Origin: Pararhizobium sp. IMCC21322
GTDB lineage: Bacteria > Pseudomonadota > Alphaproteobacteria > Rhizobiales > GCA-2746425
NCBI RefSeq assembly: GCF_030758295.1
Contig: NZ_CP132335.1
Location: 2,766,412-2,830,411, forward strand
DNA length: 64,000 bases
Direction: 5' to 3'
Part shown: piece after piece, positions 43,761 through 53,976 of the stretch
How the letters are laid out: each line of letters starts with the position of its first letter
How positions within the stretch are numbered: position 1 is the stretch's first letter
Notes under the pieces: generated by a model
The model's input: the letters and a program-made list of their open reading frames with translations, nothing else
Database searches by the model: none
Told to the model about the DNA's origin: nothing
Program-made: the position numbers and the translations under genes

Positions 43761-46016
43761 ATGGAAGAAAAGTTTGAGAGCGTTGATGCACTGGATATCC
43801 AGACGGCACCTCAGCCACCCGAACCCTCTGCCGGAAGCACGCCACTGAAACTTGATTCCAAGCTGATGAAAGATCCGGCCCGATTCATAAACCGGGAATT
43901 GTCATGGCTTGGCTTCAACAGCCGGGTTCTTGAAGAGGCTGAAAACGCGGCACATCCATTGTTGGAACGACTGCGTTTTCTCTCGATTTCGGGCGATAAT
44001 CTGAGTGAATTTTTCATGGTCCGTGTTGCCGGATTGAAAGGTCAGCAGCGTGAGGGCATCAAAACACTCAGCGCTGATGGTCTGACCCCCACACAGCAAC
44101 TGGACCAATTGGCAACTGCCGCTGAAAAACTGGTTCTCAACCAACAGACAGCGTTCAACAATCTGCGCAAGGAACTTGAGAAAAACGGCATATTCCTGCT
44201 GTCTGGCGATGCTCTGCCGGGTGCAGATCAGAAGTGGTTGGACGACTATTTCACCGAAAACATATTTCCGGTTCTAACGCCGCTTGCAATTGATCCGGCG
44301 CATCCGTTTCCCTTTATTCCCAACCTTGGTTTTTCGCTTGTCCTGCAATTGCAGGCGACCGCCAAACAGAACAGCCGAAACAAGGCAATGACAGGGTTGT
44401 TGCGTGTTCCCGGGGCCATCAATCGTTTTGTGCAACTGCCTGCGAATGAGAATTCTGTGGCGCGTTTCATAGCGCTTGAAGACGTTATTGCTCTCTTCAT
44501 ATCGCGTCTGTTCCCGGGTTATGAAGTCATTGCAAAAGGGACTTTCCGTGTCATCCGCGACTCTGAAATGGAGATTGAGGAAGAAGCAGAAGATCTTGTC
44601 AGACTATTTGAAACGGCCCTCAAGCGGCGCAGGCGCGGCTCTGTCATTCGGCTGGAACTGAGCGGCGCATTTCCGCCGAATCTCAGGAAATTTGTGTCCG
44701 ATGCATTGCATGTAAGCTCCGATGATGTCGTGGTCACCGAAGGCCTGATGGCACTCAGTGATCTGTCTCAACTGGTCAAATTGGATCTGCCCAAACTGCT
44801 GTTCCCAAAACCAGCGGCGCGGTTCCCCGAACGCATCCGAGAACATGGCGGAGATTGTTTTGGTGCCATTCGTGAAAAAGATCTGGTGGTACATCATCCC
44901 TATGAAAGCTTTGATGTTGTCCTGCAGTTTTTGAAACAGGCCGCAAACGATCCCGATGTTGTGGCAATCAAGCAAACTCTTTATCGCACCTCAAATAACA
45001 GCCCGATTGTAAGTGCACTTGTCGAGGCCGCCGAAGCTGGAAAATCAGTGACAGCGCTGGTGGAATTGCGAGCCCGGTTTGATGAGGAAGCCAACATACG
45101 CTGGGCGCGGGATCTGGAGCGGGCCGGTGTTCAGGTCGTTTACGGTTTTCTTGAACTGAAGACCCACGCCAAAATGTCGCTGGTGATCCGACGCGAGAAT
45201 GGGCAGATGCGCACATATTGTCACTTCGGAACCGGCAATTACCATCCGATTACGGCAAAGATCTATACTGATTTGTCCTATTTCACCGATGATCCGATTT
45301 TGGCACGCGATGCTGCACGGGTCTTCAACTTCATTACAGGATACGCACGGCCACAGGATGTGGAACGCCTGGCTATCTCGCCATATACGCTGCGTGATCA
45401 GATGTTGTCTCATATTGAGCGGGAAATTGACCACGCGAAGGCTGGAAAGCCAGCCCAGATTTGGGCCAAGATGAATTCACTGGTTGATCCAATGCTGATC
45501 GATGCCATGTACAAAGCCAGTCAGGCTGGCGTGAAAATTGATCTGGTAATTCGTGGCATCTGCTGTTTGCGTCCGCAAATGGCCGGTATTTCGGAAAATA
45601 TTCGCGTAAAATCCATCGTGGGTCGTTTTCTGGAACACAGCCGCATAGTCTGTTTTGGCAATGGCAAGGGGCTGCCCTCGGATGATGCGATTGTCTACAT
45701 AGGGTCCGCCGATTTCATGCCGCGCAATCTGGATCGCCGGGTGGAAACCATGGTGCCGATTAACAATCCAACTGTGCATGATCAGATTATTGATCAGATT
45801 ATGGTTGCCAATCTGCGTGATAATCAGCAAAGCTGGGAAATACTGTCCGACGGGTCATCCCGAAGGATGGTGCCGGAAGATGGCGAAGAGCCATTTAACC
45901 TGCATAATCATTTCCTGACGAATCCAAGCCTTTCGGGCCGGGGCAAGTCGCTTAAAAAGAACCCGCCGAAATCACTTGCCAAACGTAGTAAATCCAAAGC
46001 AAAGTCCAAATCCTAG
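43761..46016 (+). CDS. ppk: Polyphosphate kinase 1
   Basis: It makes long-chain polyphosphate from ATP at the membrane. From the ATG at 43761 the protein has 751 residues; 43698 would add 21, and neither has a clear ribosome binding site. PPK1 blocks are [38 protein letters not shown], the head domain [16 protein letters not shown], and the catalytic region with the phospho-histidine in [11 protein letters not shown] and a second conserved His in [11 protein letters not shown], plus [18 protein letters not shown] basic tail ([15 protein letters not shown]) ends it. It is followed by ppx, the opposing enzyme. Confidence 0.96.
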   Translation: MEEKFESVDALDIQTAPQPPEPSAGSTPLKLDSKLMKDPARFINRELSWLGFNSRVLEEAENAAHPLLERLRFLSISGDNLSEFFMVRVAGLKGQQREGIKTLSADGLTPTQQLDQLATAAEKLVLNQQTAFNNLRKELEKNGIFLLSGDALPGADQKWLDDYFTENIFPVLTPLAIDPAHPFPFIPNLGFSLVLQLQATAKQNSRNKAMTGLLRVPGAINRFVQLPANENSVARFIALEDVIALFISRLFPGYEVIAKGTFRVIRDSEMEIEEEAEDLVRLFETALKRRRRGSVIRLELSGAFPPNLRKFVSDALHVSSDDVVVTEGLMALSDLSQLVKLDLPKLLFPKPAARFPERIREHGGDCFGAIREKDLVVHHPYESFDVVLQFLKQAANDPDVVAIKQTLYRTSNNSPIVSALVEAAEAGKSVTALVELRARFDEEANIRWARDLERAGVQVVYGFLELKTHAKMSLVIRRENGQMRTYCHFGTGNYHPITAKIYTDLSYFTDDPILARDAARVFNFITGYARPQDVERLAISPYTLRDQMLSHIEREIDHAKAGKPAQIWAKMNSLVDPMLIDAMYKASQAGVKIDLVIRGICCLRPQMAGISENIRVKSIVGRFLEHSRIVCFGNGKGLPSDDAIVYIGSADFMPRNLDRRVETMVPINNPTVHDQIIDQIMVANLRDNQQSWEILSDGSSRRMVPEDGEEPFNLHNHFLTNPSLSGRGKSLKKNPPKSLAKRSKSKAKSKS

Positions 46017-46070
46017 TTAGCCTTACCGGGCTGAACAATGAAGCGTTGAACCGGCTGAGGGGGCGGGGAT

Positions 46071-47630
46071 ATGAAGGCTGACGTCATGCCTGACATTTCT
46101 GTGACCAAAGCACAGGGTCTGCTCGCCGGGTTTGGACCGGTTGCGGTCATCGATATTGGATCGAACTCTGTCCGGCTTGTGGTCTATGAGCGGTTGACCC
46201 GATCCCCTTCCGTATTCTTCAACGAAAAGGTTCTGTGTGGTCTGGGTCGCAGCGTGGCCGAGACCGGGCTTCTGGACGAAGACAGTGTCAATCTGGCGCT
46301 GACAGCGATGCGCCGTTTCCGCATTCTGTGTGACCAGATTGGTGTGAAGCAGCTTGAGATTATTGCGACCGCGGCGGCTCGTGAAGCCAAGAACGGTGCT
46401 GAGTTTCTGGAAAAGGTCCGCGAGGCGCTTGGAAGTGATGTGGAAGTCCTGACCGGTCGCCAGGAAGCGCATCGATCAGCACTCGCTGTCATTTCCGGCT
46501 TCCACAATGCTGACGGCATCATGGGTGATATGGGTGGTGGCAGCCTGGAATTCGTCGATGTAAAAGGCACCAGTATTGGCTCGGGTATTACATTACCTTT
46601 GGGCGGGTTGCGGCTGCAGTCCGATGCCAATGACGATGTGGCTGAGGCGGCAAAGCTGGCCAAACAGCGATTGTCAGAGGCAAGTCTGTTGGCCCAAGGC
46701 GTTGATCGTACCTTCTATGCTGTTGGCGGAACATGGCGCGCCATAGGGCGCCTCTATATGCATCACACCAATTATCCATTGCTGGTGATGCATGATTTTC
46801 GGGTGGCCTCGGCAGATATGATCGCCTTCTGTGAGGAAATCCTGAAGACTGATACTCAGGATCTGGACGGGATCAGTTTTGTATCGCGGGCACGCCGCCC
46901 TCTGCTTCCTTATGGTGCCATACTGCTGGCACAGACCCTGAAACAGACCAAAGCGCGCGAAGTGGCGTTTTCCGCCATCGGGGTCAGAGAAGGCCATCTG
47001 TTTCAAATGCTGGACGCTGCCGAGCAGAGCCGCGATCCACTGCTGTGCGCCTCTGAAGAACTTGCCATCTTGCGAGCGCGCTCACCTGAGCACGCCGAAG
47101 AACTTTGCACCTGGTCAGAAACCGTTTTTGAAATGCTTGGCCTGGATGAAACCGCTGATGAGGCGCGGCTGCGTGTTGCCGCTTGCCTGCTGGCTGATAT
47201 TGGCTGGCGCGCCCATCCCGATTACCGCGGAGAGCAAAGCCTCAACATTGTTGCGCATGCAGCGTTTGTTGGCATCGACCATCCGGGCAGGGCCTATCTG
47301 GCACTTTCCAACTTTTATCGGCATTCCGGCAGCGGCAATGAAGAACTCAGCCCGAAGCTGAAAAAAATGGCGGGTGAACGTCATGAATTGCGCGCCCGTG
47401 CGCTGGCTCTTGCCATCCGTGTCGGCATGCTTGTCTCGGCAGGAATGCCCGGTGTCATAGACCGGGTGAAATTGACAAAAGAAGAAGATGGACTGTTGCT
47501 GACACTCCCGACCGATCTCCAGGATCTGATGGGACAGCGCCTGTCGAACCGGGTCCGTCAATTGGCAAAACTGGGAAGCCTCGACTACGCCGTTGAGGTC
47601 GAAGGCGATGGCGACTTCGATTTCGACTGA
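46071..47630 (+). CDS. ppx: Exopolyphosphatase/guanosine pentaphosphatase (Ppx/GppA)
   Basis: It trims polyphosphate and may hydrolyse pppGpp. The ATG at 46071 has GAGGGGGCGGGG before it. The actin-like ATPase fold shows VAVIDIGSNSVRLVVYE (phosphate 1), IATAAAREAKNG, VLTGRQEAHRSALAV, and MGDMGGGSLEFV (phosphate 2). The C-terminal half is the helical HD-like domain. At 519 residues it is the usual alphaproteobacterial form. The 54-bp gap after ppk suggests one operon controlling polyphosphate level from both sides. Confidence 0.94.
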   Translation: MKADVMPDISVTKAQGLLAGFGPVAVIDIGSNSVRLVVYERLTRSPSVFFNEKVLCGLGRSVAETGLLDEDSVNLALTAMRRFRILCDQIGVKQLEIIATAAAREAKNGAEFLEKVREALGSDVEVLTGRQEAHRSALAVISGFHNADGIMGDMGGGSLEFVDVKGTSIGSGITLPLGGLRLQSDANDDVAEAAKLAKQRLSEASLLAQGVDRTFYAVGGTWRAIGRLYMHHTNYPLLVMHDFRVASADMIAFCEEILKTDTQDLDGISFVSRARRPLLPYGAILLAQTLKQTKAREVAFSAIGVREGHLFQMLDAAEQSRDPLLCASEELAILRARSPEHAEELCTWSETVFEMLGLDETADEARLRVAACLLADIGWRAHPDYRGEQSLNIVAHAAFVGIDHPGRAYLALSNFYRHSGSGNEELSPKLKKMAGERHELRARALALAIRVGMLVSAGMPGVIDRVKLTKEEDGLLLTLPTDLQDLMGQRLSNRVRQLAKLGSLDYAVEVEGDGDFDFD

Positions 47631-47654
47631 GGGTTCTCAGACAGACCGCTCAAT

Positions 47655-49622
47655 TCAGAACATACCGCTTGGCAATGGCACCCCGAGAATGTCTTTGAAG
47701 CCGAAGCTGAACAGAAAAATCACTACCACCACGCTCGCGGCAAGAATGATCATGGGCTTGGCACTCAGGCGCTCATATTGTGCCGCAGCAATGAGGGCCA
47801 GGCCCATAAGCGCACCTGCCAGCCCAAATCCCAGAACCGGTATCAGCAGAACTGCACCAAGCATGACCACCGGCACCGAAATGCGGCGCGGGGTTGAACC
47901 GGGGCTTGAGACTTCCTTGACACTTCGCGTTACCAGAAGTCGCACAAATGCGATGGCAATAAACACAGCCATGCCTATGGCGATAGTCCGGGGAAACACG
48001 GCTGCCTCAGCGTTGAGGGAGCCGGTCTGCACAATGGCAATTGCCGCCAGAACCCCGAAGAATGCAAAGGAAACAACATCTCTGGCAACAGCTCCGCCCG
48101 AGGCACGTACTTTTTCAGGATCTGGAACCGTAGCGGATTTTGAAAACAGCTCTTTGAGCTTTGGCATGAATGGATAGACAAACGTCAATAGGGTCATTGC
48201 GATAATGATAAGAGACAGGGGACGACCGAAAAACTGGCCCCATAGATCTCCAAGCGCATCGCCAATGGTCCAGCTTTGCACAAATCCCTGTTCCGCAATC
48301 CGGCCCAGAATGAGCCCAAGCACGATAGGAGATACGGAGAAACCACGCTTTGAGGCAACCCAGCCAACGATGCCCAGAACAATCATGATGATGACATCGG
48401 ACAGGTTATTGCGAATGGAGAATGCACCGATCACTGTCATGAAGGCCACAATTGGAACCAAGGCAGATTTTGGTGCTTTTACAATCGCGCCATAGGCGAA
48501 ACGGCCGATCAGAAGGCCAACCGGCAGCATCAGAATAGTTGCCAGCAGCAACCCGAAAATGAATGTGTAGACAATATTGGCGCCGTCTGAAAACAAGGTC
48601 GGTCCAGTGCGCACGCCCTGTACCAACAGCGCGCCAAGGATCACCGCATCCGGCGGCGTTCCGGGAATTCCCAGAACCAGCGTTGGTATGAACCCGCCAC
48701 CAACGGTCGCATTATTGGCAGATTCAGTTGCGATCACACCGCCCGGTTCACCCTTGCCGTAATTCGCCTGGTTTTTTGAAGACCTGCGCGCTTCCGAATA
48801 GGCGACGAGCCCGGCGATTGACCCACCAGCGCCCGGCAATGCTCCGACAAAAGTGCCGATAAGTGAACTTCGCAAGACGTTCCACTTATTCTTCAAAACC
48901 GTTGCGACCGCTTCCACCAGACGAAATCCGCGTTGTGTCTCAGCCGGATTCAAATGTCGGTCAGGTGTCGCGACAAGGTCGATAAGGACAGGGATGCAAT
49001 AAAGCCCGATCAGTGCGGAAACCACTTCAATGCCGCCCAACAAGGTATTTGAGCCAAAGGTAAAACGTACTTCAGCACTCGTCTCGGAAATGCCGATCAT
49101 GGCCAGCAGCAATCCAAAACAAGCCGCAATGACTCCCTTTAGAAACTCGCCCTCAGACAGGGCCGCAATCAGTGACAGGCCAAAAACGGCAAGCCAGAAA
49201 TACTCAACAGGTCCAAAGGCCAGGGCAGCATCCGCAAGGGGAGGCGCCAGAAGCAGCAACGCCAAGGCACCAATCAGACCACCAACCACACTGGCAAGAC
49301 AGGCAATAGTGATCGCCAGATCACCATCGCCGCGCTTTGCCATGGGATAACCATCAAAGGTCGTGGCAATGGCAGAAGGTGTTCCTGGTGTATTCAGCAA
49401 AATAGCTGCGTAAGCTCCGCCGTAAATGGCTCCGGTGTAAATTGCGCCCATCAGGATGAGCGCGGAATCCGGTTGCATGGAAAATGTGATGGGTACGAGA
49501 ACAGCAACGGCCATGGTTGCTGTCAGTCCAGGAATGGACCCGATAATCGTACCGGCAGCCACGCCCAGAAGCGCCAGAAAGATGTTCAGGGGCGAAAACG
49601 CCGACATCAAGTGCTCAAGCAT
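47655..49622 (-). CDS. Tripartite tricarboxylate transporter, fused TctA-TctB membrane subunit
   Basis: Residues about 1-500 are the large TctA permease: GTIIGSIPGLTATMAVAVLVP, NTPGTPSAIATTFDGYPMA, PGAGGSIAGLVAYSEARR and GIPGTPPDAVILGALL are family blocks. The last 150 residues (from about VARDVVSFAFFGVLAAIA) add four helices of the small TctB/DUF1468 subunit, ending with SFGFKDILGVPLPSG, which is normally a separate protein of about 150 residues. At 655 residues it is therefore a natural fusion. It works with the periplasmic receptor encoded 73 bp upstream. The substrate, usually a carboxylate, is unknown. Confidence 0.9.
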   Translation of the reverse strand: MLEHLMSAFSPLNIFLALLGVAAGTIIGSIPGLTATMAVAVLVPITFSMQPDSALILMGAIYTGAIYGGAYAAILLNTPGTPSAIATTFDGYPMAKRGDGDLAITIACLASVVGGLIGALALLLLAPPLADAALAFGPVEYFWLAVFGLSLIAALSEGEFLKGVIAACFGLLLAMIGISETSAEVRFTFGSNTLLGGIEVVSALIGLYCIPVLIDLVATPDRHLNPAETQRGFRLVEAVATVLKNKWNVLRSSLIGTFVGALPGAGGSIAGLVAYSEARRSSKNQANYGKGEPGGVIATESANNATVGGGFIPTLVLGIPGTPPDAVILGALLVQGVRTGPTLFSDGANIVYTFIFGLLLATILMLPVGLLIGRFAYGAIVKAPKSALVPIVAFMTVIGAFSIRNNLSDVIIMIVLGIVGWVASKRGFSVSPIVLGLILGRIAEQGFVQSWTIGDALGDLWGQFFGRPLSLIIIAMTLLTFVYPFMPKLKELFSKSATVPDPEKVRASGGAVARDVVSFAFFGVLAAIAIVQTGSLNAEAAVFPRTIAIGMAVFIAIAFVRLLVTRSVKEVSSPGSTPRRISVPVVMLGAVLLIPVLGFGLAGALMGLALIAAAQYERLSAKPMIILAASVVVVIFLFSFGFKDILGVPLPSGMF

Positions 49623-49695
49623 TGCATCTCTCTGGAAAAATTTAAGATTGGAATAGCGGCATGCGTGCGGCCTTTATGGCCGCACGCATAGTGTC

Positions 49696-50649
49696 TTAGT
49701 CTATAACGCCGGCGCTTTTGGCGGCAGCAAGATATTCTTCGGATTTTGATGCCATGAACGCATCCATGTCTGCACCATATCCAATTTCAGACAGAGCAAA
49801 ACCACCATCCAGCATCTGCTTCTGAAACGCGGGATCAGCATTGATATCGCGGATCATGTCTGAAAGCTTCATACGCACATCTTCCGGTGTAGACTTTGGT
49901 ACAGCTATGCCACGATAGGCACCGGACACCATGTCAAAGCCCAGTTCCCGGAATGTTGGCACGTTCGGAAAGGCCGGGTGGCGTTCTTCCATGGCAACGG
50001 CCAGCATGCGCACTTTGTCACCCTGTTTGGCGCCGACAGTCGTATAGCCCCATTCAGCAACAACCTGTTTGCCGAGCAGTGCAGTAACTGCAGCGCCCGT
50101 GCCCTTGAACGAAACATAAGTGGTCTCAACGCCTGCCAGGTCGTCAAAAATGACCTGTGCAATATGGTTTGCAGTTCCCTTGCCGGAGCCGGAGAAAGTC
50201 GTTTTCTTCGGATTGGCTTTTGCGTAGTCAATCAAATCCTGAAGCGACTGAAAATCACTGTCGGCATGCACCACAATAGCATCAGGTGTGTAATGGAACA
50301 TGTAGATTGCAGTGATATTGTCCGTCTGGAAACCAACGTCACCCTGCTTTGGCTTTACAATAATATGCGGCAGGTTGATGCCCATAATCGTATGGCCATC
50401 GCCTGCCATGCCGTTGAGCTGAGACCAGCCTACAGCACCACCGCCACCAGGTTTGTAGGACACCACGAGGTCCTGACCGAATTTGTCCTTGAAGAAGGGT
50501 TGCTGAAAACGTGCGGTCACATCTGACTCACCACCTGGTCCGAACGGAATGATATAGTCGACCGATTTGGAGGGGAAGTCCTGAGCGGTTGCGAGCGTCG
50601 TCGCTAGTGCAGTTGCCAAAATGGCACCGATAATTGTCTTATTTGTCAT
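49696..50649 (-). CDS. Tripartite tricarboxylate transporter substrate-binding protein (TctC/Bug)
   Basis: The ATG at 50649 has GGGAGAG in front; a frame to 50682 would include it. The 317-residue protein has a signal peptide (NKTIIGAILATALATTLATAQ) and the two-lobed Bug fold: SVDYIIPFGPGGESDVTAR, KPGGGGAVGWSQL, FSGSGKGTANHIAQV and RGIAVPKSTPEDVRMKL. Bug receptors bind carboxylates through two water-bridged loops and deliver them to TctA/B. It is first in the operon, with two operator-like repeats just upstream. Confidence 0.92.
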   Translation of the reverse strand: MTNKTIIGAILATALATTLATAQDFPSKSVDYIIPFGPGGESDVTARFQQPFFKDKFGQDLVVSYKPGGGGAVGWSQLNGMAGDGHTIMGINLPHIIVKPKQGDVGFQTDNITAIYMFHYTPDAIVVHADSDFQSLQDLIDYAKANPKKTTFSGSGKGTANHIAQVIFDDLAGVETTYVSFKGTGAAVTALLGKQVVAEWGYTTVGAKQGDKVRMLAVAMEERHPAFPNVPTFRELGFDMVSGAYRGIAVPKSTPEDVRMKLSDMIRDINADPAFQKQMLDGGFALSEIGYGADMDAFMASKSEEYLAAAKSAGVID

Positions 50650-50684
50650 ATGTCTCTCCCATGATCTGTTTTTTGATCCCACAC

Positions 50685-50726
50685 AGTCTTGTATAAGACG
50701 GGCGGCAATTCAAGTCTTGTATAAGA
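50685..50726. promoter_or_regulatory. Duplicated operator-like repeat before tctC
   Basis: AGTCTTGTATAAGA occurs identically at 50685-50698 and 50713-50726, 28 bp apart. Each copy is a dyad (TCTT-gtat-AAGA) with the TTGTAT core typical of GntR/FCD-type operators. It lies 36-77 bp upstream of the tctC start, a promoter position. No GntR gene is in the window. Confidence 0.55.
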
Positions 50727-50804
50727 ATAAACTTGCTGGCGGTTATCCGATCGATATGCTGAGCGGCCAAACTGCGGAAAATCGATTGCTTCTCCTGGAT
50801 TACA

Positions 50805-51605
50805 ATGCGTATAGGCTTTGCCTGCGATTGGTTTGGCCTACAATGCCTGCTCTTTCTGCGCGCAGTTAATAGTAAATATGAATCGGCACCGGGTTTGAAT
50901 AAAATCGACAATGGCCAAGCGAAACAATCGGAGGAAAAACGGCAGGGCCGCAACTTCTCTCCGGTCCGGCTATTGATTCAATTCCTGTGTATCGGGCTGC
51001 TGCTGGTCATCGGTAATCTGGTGTCCGGTTGGGTGACCGGAGCGGTGGAAATCAAGGTTCCCGCTGGCGAGCCGAGTTTGCTGAGGCCTGAAGTGCTTCT
51101 CAGCGCATTGCTATATGCGTTTTTGCTTGCCGTGCCATTTGTACCGGGAGCTGAAATCGGCATTGCCATGATGATGATGGCGGGGTCCAAAATTGCTGCC
51201 ATTGTCTATCTGTCAACCGTTTGCGGGTTGAGCATCAGCTTCCTGATCGGTCGGTTTTTACCGCTCCAAATCCTTACGAACTGCCTGAAATGGCTTGGCT
51301 TTACCCGCATGCAGAGAATGCTTGATCTGGTTGAACCGCTCACGCCACCGCAAAGGCTGGAATTCCTGATATCGAAAGCACCAAACCGCTTCGTGCCGTT
51401 TTTGCTGAGGAACCGTCACCTGGCGCTGGCCATAGCTCTGAACATTCCCGGCAACTCTTTGATTGGCGGCGGCGGGGGGATTGTGCTGTTGGCGGGCATC
51501 AGCAGATTGTACTCCGTACCGGCATTTTTTGTGACAATCCTGGTTGCTGTTGCCCCAATTCCAGTGATTGTTCTGTTTTTTGGAATTGATTTCTTTACTG
51601 GCTAA
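50805..51605 (+). CDS. Integral membrane protein of unknown function (possibly VTT/DedA-like)
   Basis: The frame is open for 266 codons from the ATG at 50805, but the first 35-45 residues look unlike protein N-termini and no ribosome binding site is clear; a TTG near 50895 is another possible start. The remainder has about five hydrophobic segments: RLLIQFLCIGLLLVIGNLVSG, VLLSALLYAFLLAVPFVPGAE, KIAAIVYLSTVCGLSISFLIG and a C-terminal pair. VPFVPGAEIGIAMMMMAG and NIPGNSLIGGGGGI resemble re-entrant motifs of VTT/DedA proteins, but I cannot confirm the family. It lies 13 bp upstream of the acyltransferase gene. Confidence 0.7.
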   Translation: MRIGFACDWFGLQCLLFLRAVNSKYESAPGLNKIDNGQAKQSEEKRQGRNFSPVRLLIQFLCIGLLLVIGNLVSGWVTGAVEIKVPAGEPSLLRPEVLLSALLYAFLLAVPFVPGAEIGIAMMMMAGSKIAAIVYLSTVCGLSISFLIGRFLPLQILTNCLKWLGFTRMQRMLDLVEPLTPPQRLEFLISKAPNRFVPFLLRNRHLALAIALNIPGNSLIGGGGGIVLLAGISRLYSVPAFFVTILVAVAPIPVIVLFFGIDFFTG

Positions 51606-51618
51606 GAACTTATGCTAG

Positions 51619-52635
51619 ATGATGCGCAAGCAGGCAGAGGCTGAAATCGAAACAGTCCAGCGACTGGCTGCTGAGTTGTGTTGGGGAGCCATGAAATTTA
51701 GTTTTACCCGGTTCAAAGACCGCACGGCAGATAAATTATACGCAGCCTCAGGCTGGCTTTCACGACAATCCACTCCTGTACAGAATGTAGGATATGGTGT
51801 CCTGCGGGCTTTGTTTTGGCTCATCTACTATGTTCCGGCCAGTCACATGCGTAAAACCGCGATCGCACTTCATTCTGCCGTCGGACACAGTTCACCAAGG
51901 CAAATCTATCGGGACTTTGTCGGGGGCGTGTTACTATTTGCAAAGCGCATTGAGATGCTGAGCAATGGAGACACCGAGCCGCTCGATAAATTGCTCAAAA
52001 TTCCCGAACAGGATCGTCTGGACGATATCATCAAAGAGCATGGCGGCGCTTTACTGGCGTTGCCTCATTGCCATGGAGCGCTTTTGATGGTGCGCGGATT
52101 GGCCTCACGCTATGACACATTGATGTTGATCCGGGAGCCGAGAAAAGACACCCGCGCAGAGGCGCAAAGGCGATACTTTGTCAATCTGGGATGTGAGGTG
52201 CTTGATGTGCGCCGAAACAATGAGGCCGTCGTTGCCCGAACCGTGTTGAAAGCACTGCGGAATGGCAAGCTGGTGATTGGGACGGTGGATCGCATCAAAC
52301 AACCGCCACCAGAAGCAGAACCTGTCTCGAAAGAACGCGACAATGTTCGGGCCAACGCATTTGGCCAACCTGTTGGTGTCCCGGGCTGGCCGGCGCGGTT
52401 TGCCGCAAAATGTAAAGTGCCCATTCTGCCAGTAATGGTTGAGCAGACGGAAGCTGATATTGTGTTGCATTTGGGTGAGCCAATTGTCGCGACTGATGTG
52501 CTGTCAACGACCCAAAAATGGCTGAGCGCGCTGGAAAAATTCTTCATTCGCTTTCCCGGCCAATGGATATTTGTTTATGATAAACACTGGTCCCGGTTGC
52601 TGAGAAACCGCTTCAACAGCTCGGTTGAAAAATGA
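51619..52635 (+). CDS. LpxL/HtrB-like lipid acyltransferase
   Basis: The 338-residue protein fits the lysophospholipid/lipid A late acyltransferase group. A short helix with AVGHSSPRQIYRDFVGG is followed by GALLALPHCHGALLM, where the catalytic HxxxxD/E-type motif is expected (only His is clear), then LMLIREPRKDTRAEAQRRYF, LRNGKLVIGTVDRI and CKVPILPVMVEQTEADIVLHL. Lipid A or ornithine-lipid acylation at the inner membrane is a reasonable guess. Starts at 51619 and 51691 are both possible. It is probably cotranscribed with the membrane protein before it. Confidence 0.75.
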   Translation: MMRKQAEAEIETVQRLAAELCWGAMKFSFTRFKDRTADKLYAASGWLSRQSTPVQNVGYGVLRALFWLIYYVPASHMRKTAIALHSAVGHSSPRQIYRDFVGGVLLFAKRIEMLSNGDTEPLDKLLKIPEQDRLDDIIKEHGGALLALPHCHGALLMVRGLASRYDTLMLIREPRKDTRAEAQRRYFVNLGCEVLDVRRNNEAVVARTVLKALRNGKLVIGTVDRIKQPPPEAEPVSKERDNVRANAFGQPVGVPGWPARFAAKCKVPILPVMVEQTEADIVLHLGEPIVATDVLSTTQKWLSALEKFFIRFPGQWIFVYDKHWSRLLRNRFNSSVEK

Positions 52636-52767
52636 TCGCTGCTGGCTGTTGGCGGGTTAGCGGGCATCCGGTCTGACAAAAGCAATGTTGACCGTCTTAC
52701 AACTTCGCCGCATAAGGTCTTAAAGCACGGCATTCTGCCGCTTCATCATCACAGACAAAGCACAACA

Positions 52768-53976
52768 ATGACCGTTACAAAAGAACAGATTTTAGAAAAG
52801 CTTAGCCGTGTAAAAGGCCCCGAACTGGAAGGCGATATCGTCACCCTTGGGCTGGTTTCGGATATTTTCATCGGTGAGGAGAAGATCATATTCTCAATCA
52901 CCGTACCAGCCGAGCGTGCGCAAGAGTTGGAACCACTTCGTCAGGCCGCAGAGCAGGTGGTTAAAAACATTGAAGGCGTTAATGATGTTCTGGTCGCGCT
53001 GACAGCTGAGAAAAAGGCCAGTCAAAGCCTTGAAACAGCACCGCCAAAGATGCCGGCATCCAAGACTGAGGCGAAAGCACCGCCGCAAGCAGAGCGCCCA
53101 ACTGCCTCTGCGCAACCGCCTGCAAAGCCGCCGGGTATTCCAGGCATTAGATTTATTATTGCAGTGGCATCCGGCAAGGGCGGCGTTGGCAAATCAACGA
53201 CATCTGTCAATCTGGCTTTGGGCCTGCAGGATCTGGGCCTGAAAGTCGGCATTCTGGACGCTGACATTTATGGTCCTTCAATGCCGCGCCTTTTGGGAAT
53301 CAAAGGTAAGCCAAGTCCCGCAGACGCTGATGGCAAGATTCTTCTGCCAATGGATGGTTATGGTCTGAAAGTCATGTCCATCGGCTTTCTGGTTGAAGAA
53401 GAAACGCCGATGATCTGGCGTGGTCCAATGGTGATTTCTGCACTCAATCAGATGATGAAAGAAGTGGCCTGGGGCGAACTGGACGTTCTGGTGGTGGATA
53501 TGCCACCGGGCACTGGTGACGCCCAATTGACCATGGCGCAACAGGTTCCGCTGGCCGGTGCTGTTATTGTTTCAACACCCCAGGATCTGGCGCTTATTGA
53601 TGCCCGCAAGGGGCTGAATATGTTCAAGAAAACCAGCGTTCCTATCTTGGGAATTGTGGAAAATATGAGCTATCACATGTGCCCGAAATGTGGTCATCGG
53701 ACTGACATTTTCGGCCATGGCGGTGCTGAAAAAGAAGCCACAAAATTGGGCGTACGTTTTCTTGGTGCGGTGCCACTGCACATGACGATCCGCGAGAAGT
53801 CCGATGCGGGCGAGCCAGTTGTGATGAGCGAACCTGATGGTGTTCATGCCAAGCTGTACAAGCGGATGGCAGAAACTGTTTGGCAGCGTCTCGATGGGGG
53901 CCAAGCCAAAAACACCAAACAAGCACCCAAAATCATATTTGAATCCGATGACGAAGAAAATGAATCAAACGACTGA
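52768..53976 (+). CDS. mrp: Mrp/ApbC-type iron-sulfur carrier ATPase
   Basis: It holds and passes [4Fe-4S] clusters to apo-enzymes. Residues about 5-80 form the MIP18/DUF59 domain ([19 protein letters not shown]). A Pro/Ala/Glu linker follows, then the P-loop domain: deviant Walker [40 protein letters not shown], and the cluster cysteines in [13 protein letters not shown]. At 402 residues it is typical of alphaproteobacteria. Its last codons overlap the trhO start. MoaA, a [4Fe-4S] enzyme, and DUF971 lie 2.3-3.5 kb to the right, hinting at a shared iron-sulfur theme. Confidence 0.95.
   Translation: MTVTKEQILEKLSRVKGPELEGDIVTLGLVSDIFIGEEKIIFSITVPAERAQELEPLRQAAEQVVKNIEGVNDVLVALTAEKKASQSLETAPPKMPASKTEAKAPPQAERPTASAQPPAKPPGIPGIRFIIAVASGKGGVGKSTTSVNLALGLQDLGLKVGILDADIYGPSMPRLLGIKGKPSPADADGKILLPMDGYGLKVMSIGFLVEEETPMIWRGPMVISALNQMMKEVAWGELDVLVVDMPPGTGDAQLTMAQQVPLAGAVIVSTPQDLALIDARKGLNMFKKTSVPILGIVENMSYHMCPKCGHRTDIFGHGGAEKEATKLGVRFLGAVPLHMTIREKSDAGEPVVMSEPDGVHAKLYKRMAETVWQRLDGGQAKNTKQAPKIIFESDDEENESND

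Noticed and set aside
43761-47630. A phosphate-starvation operator for ppk-ppx
   Set aside because: No Pho-box-like direct repeats were found upstream of ppk by eye.
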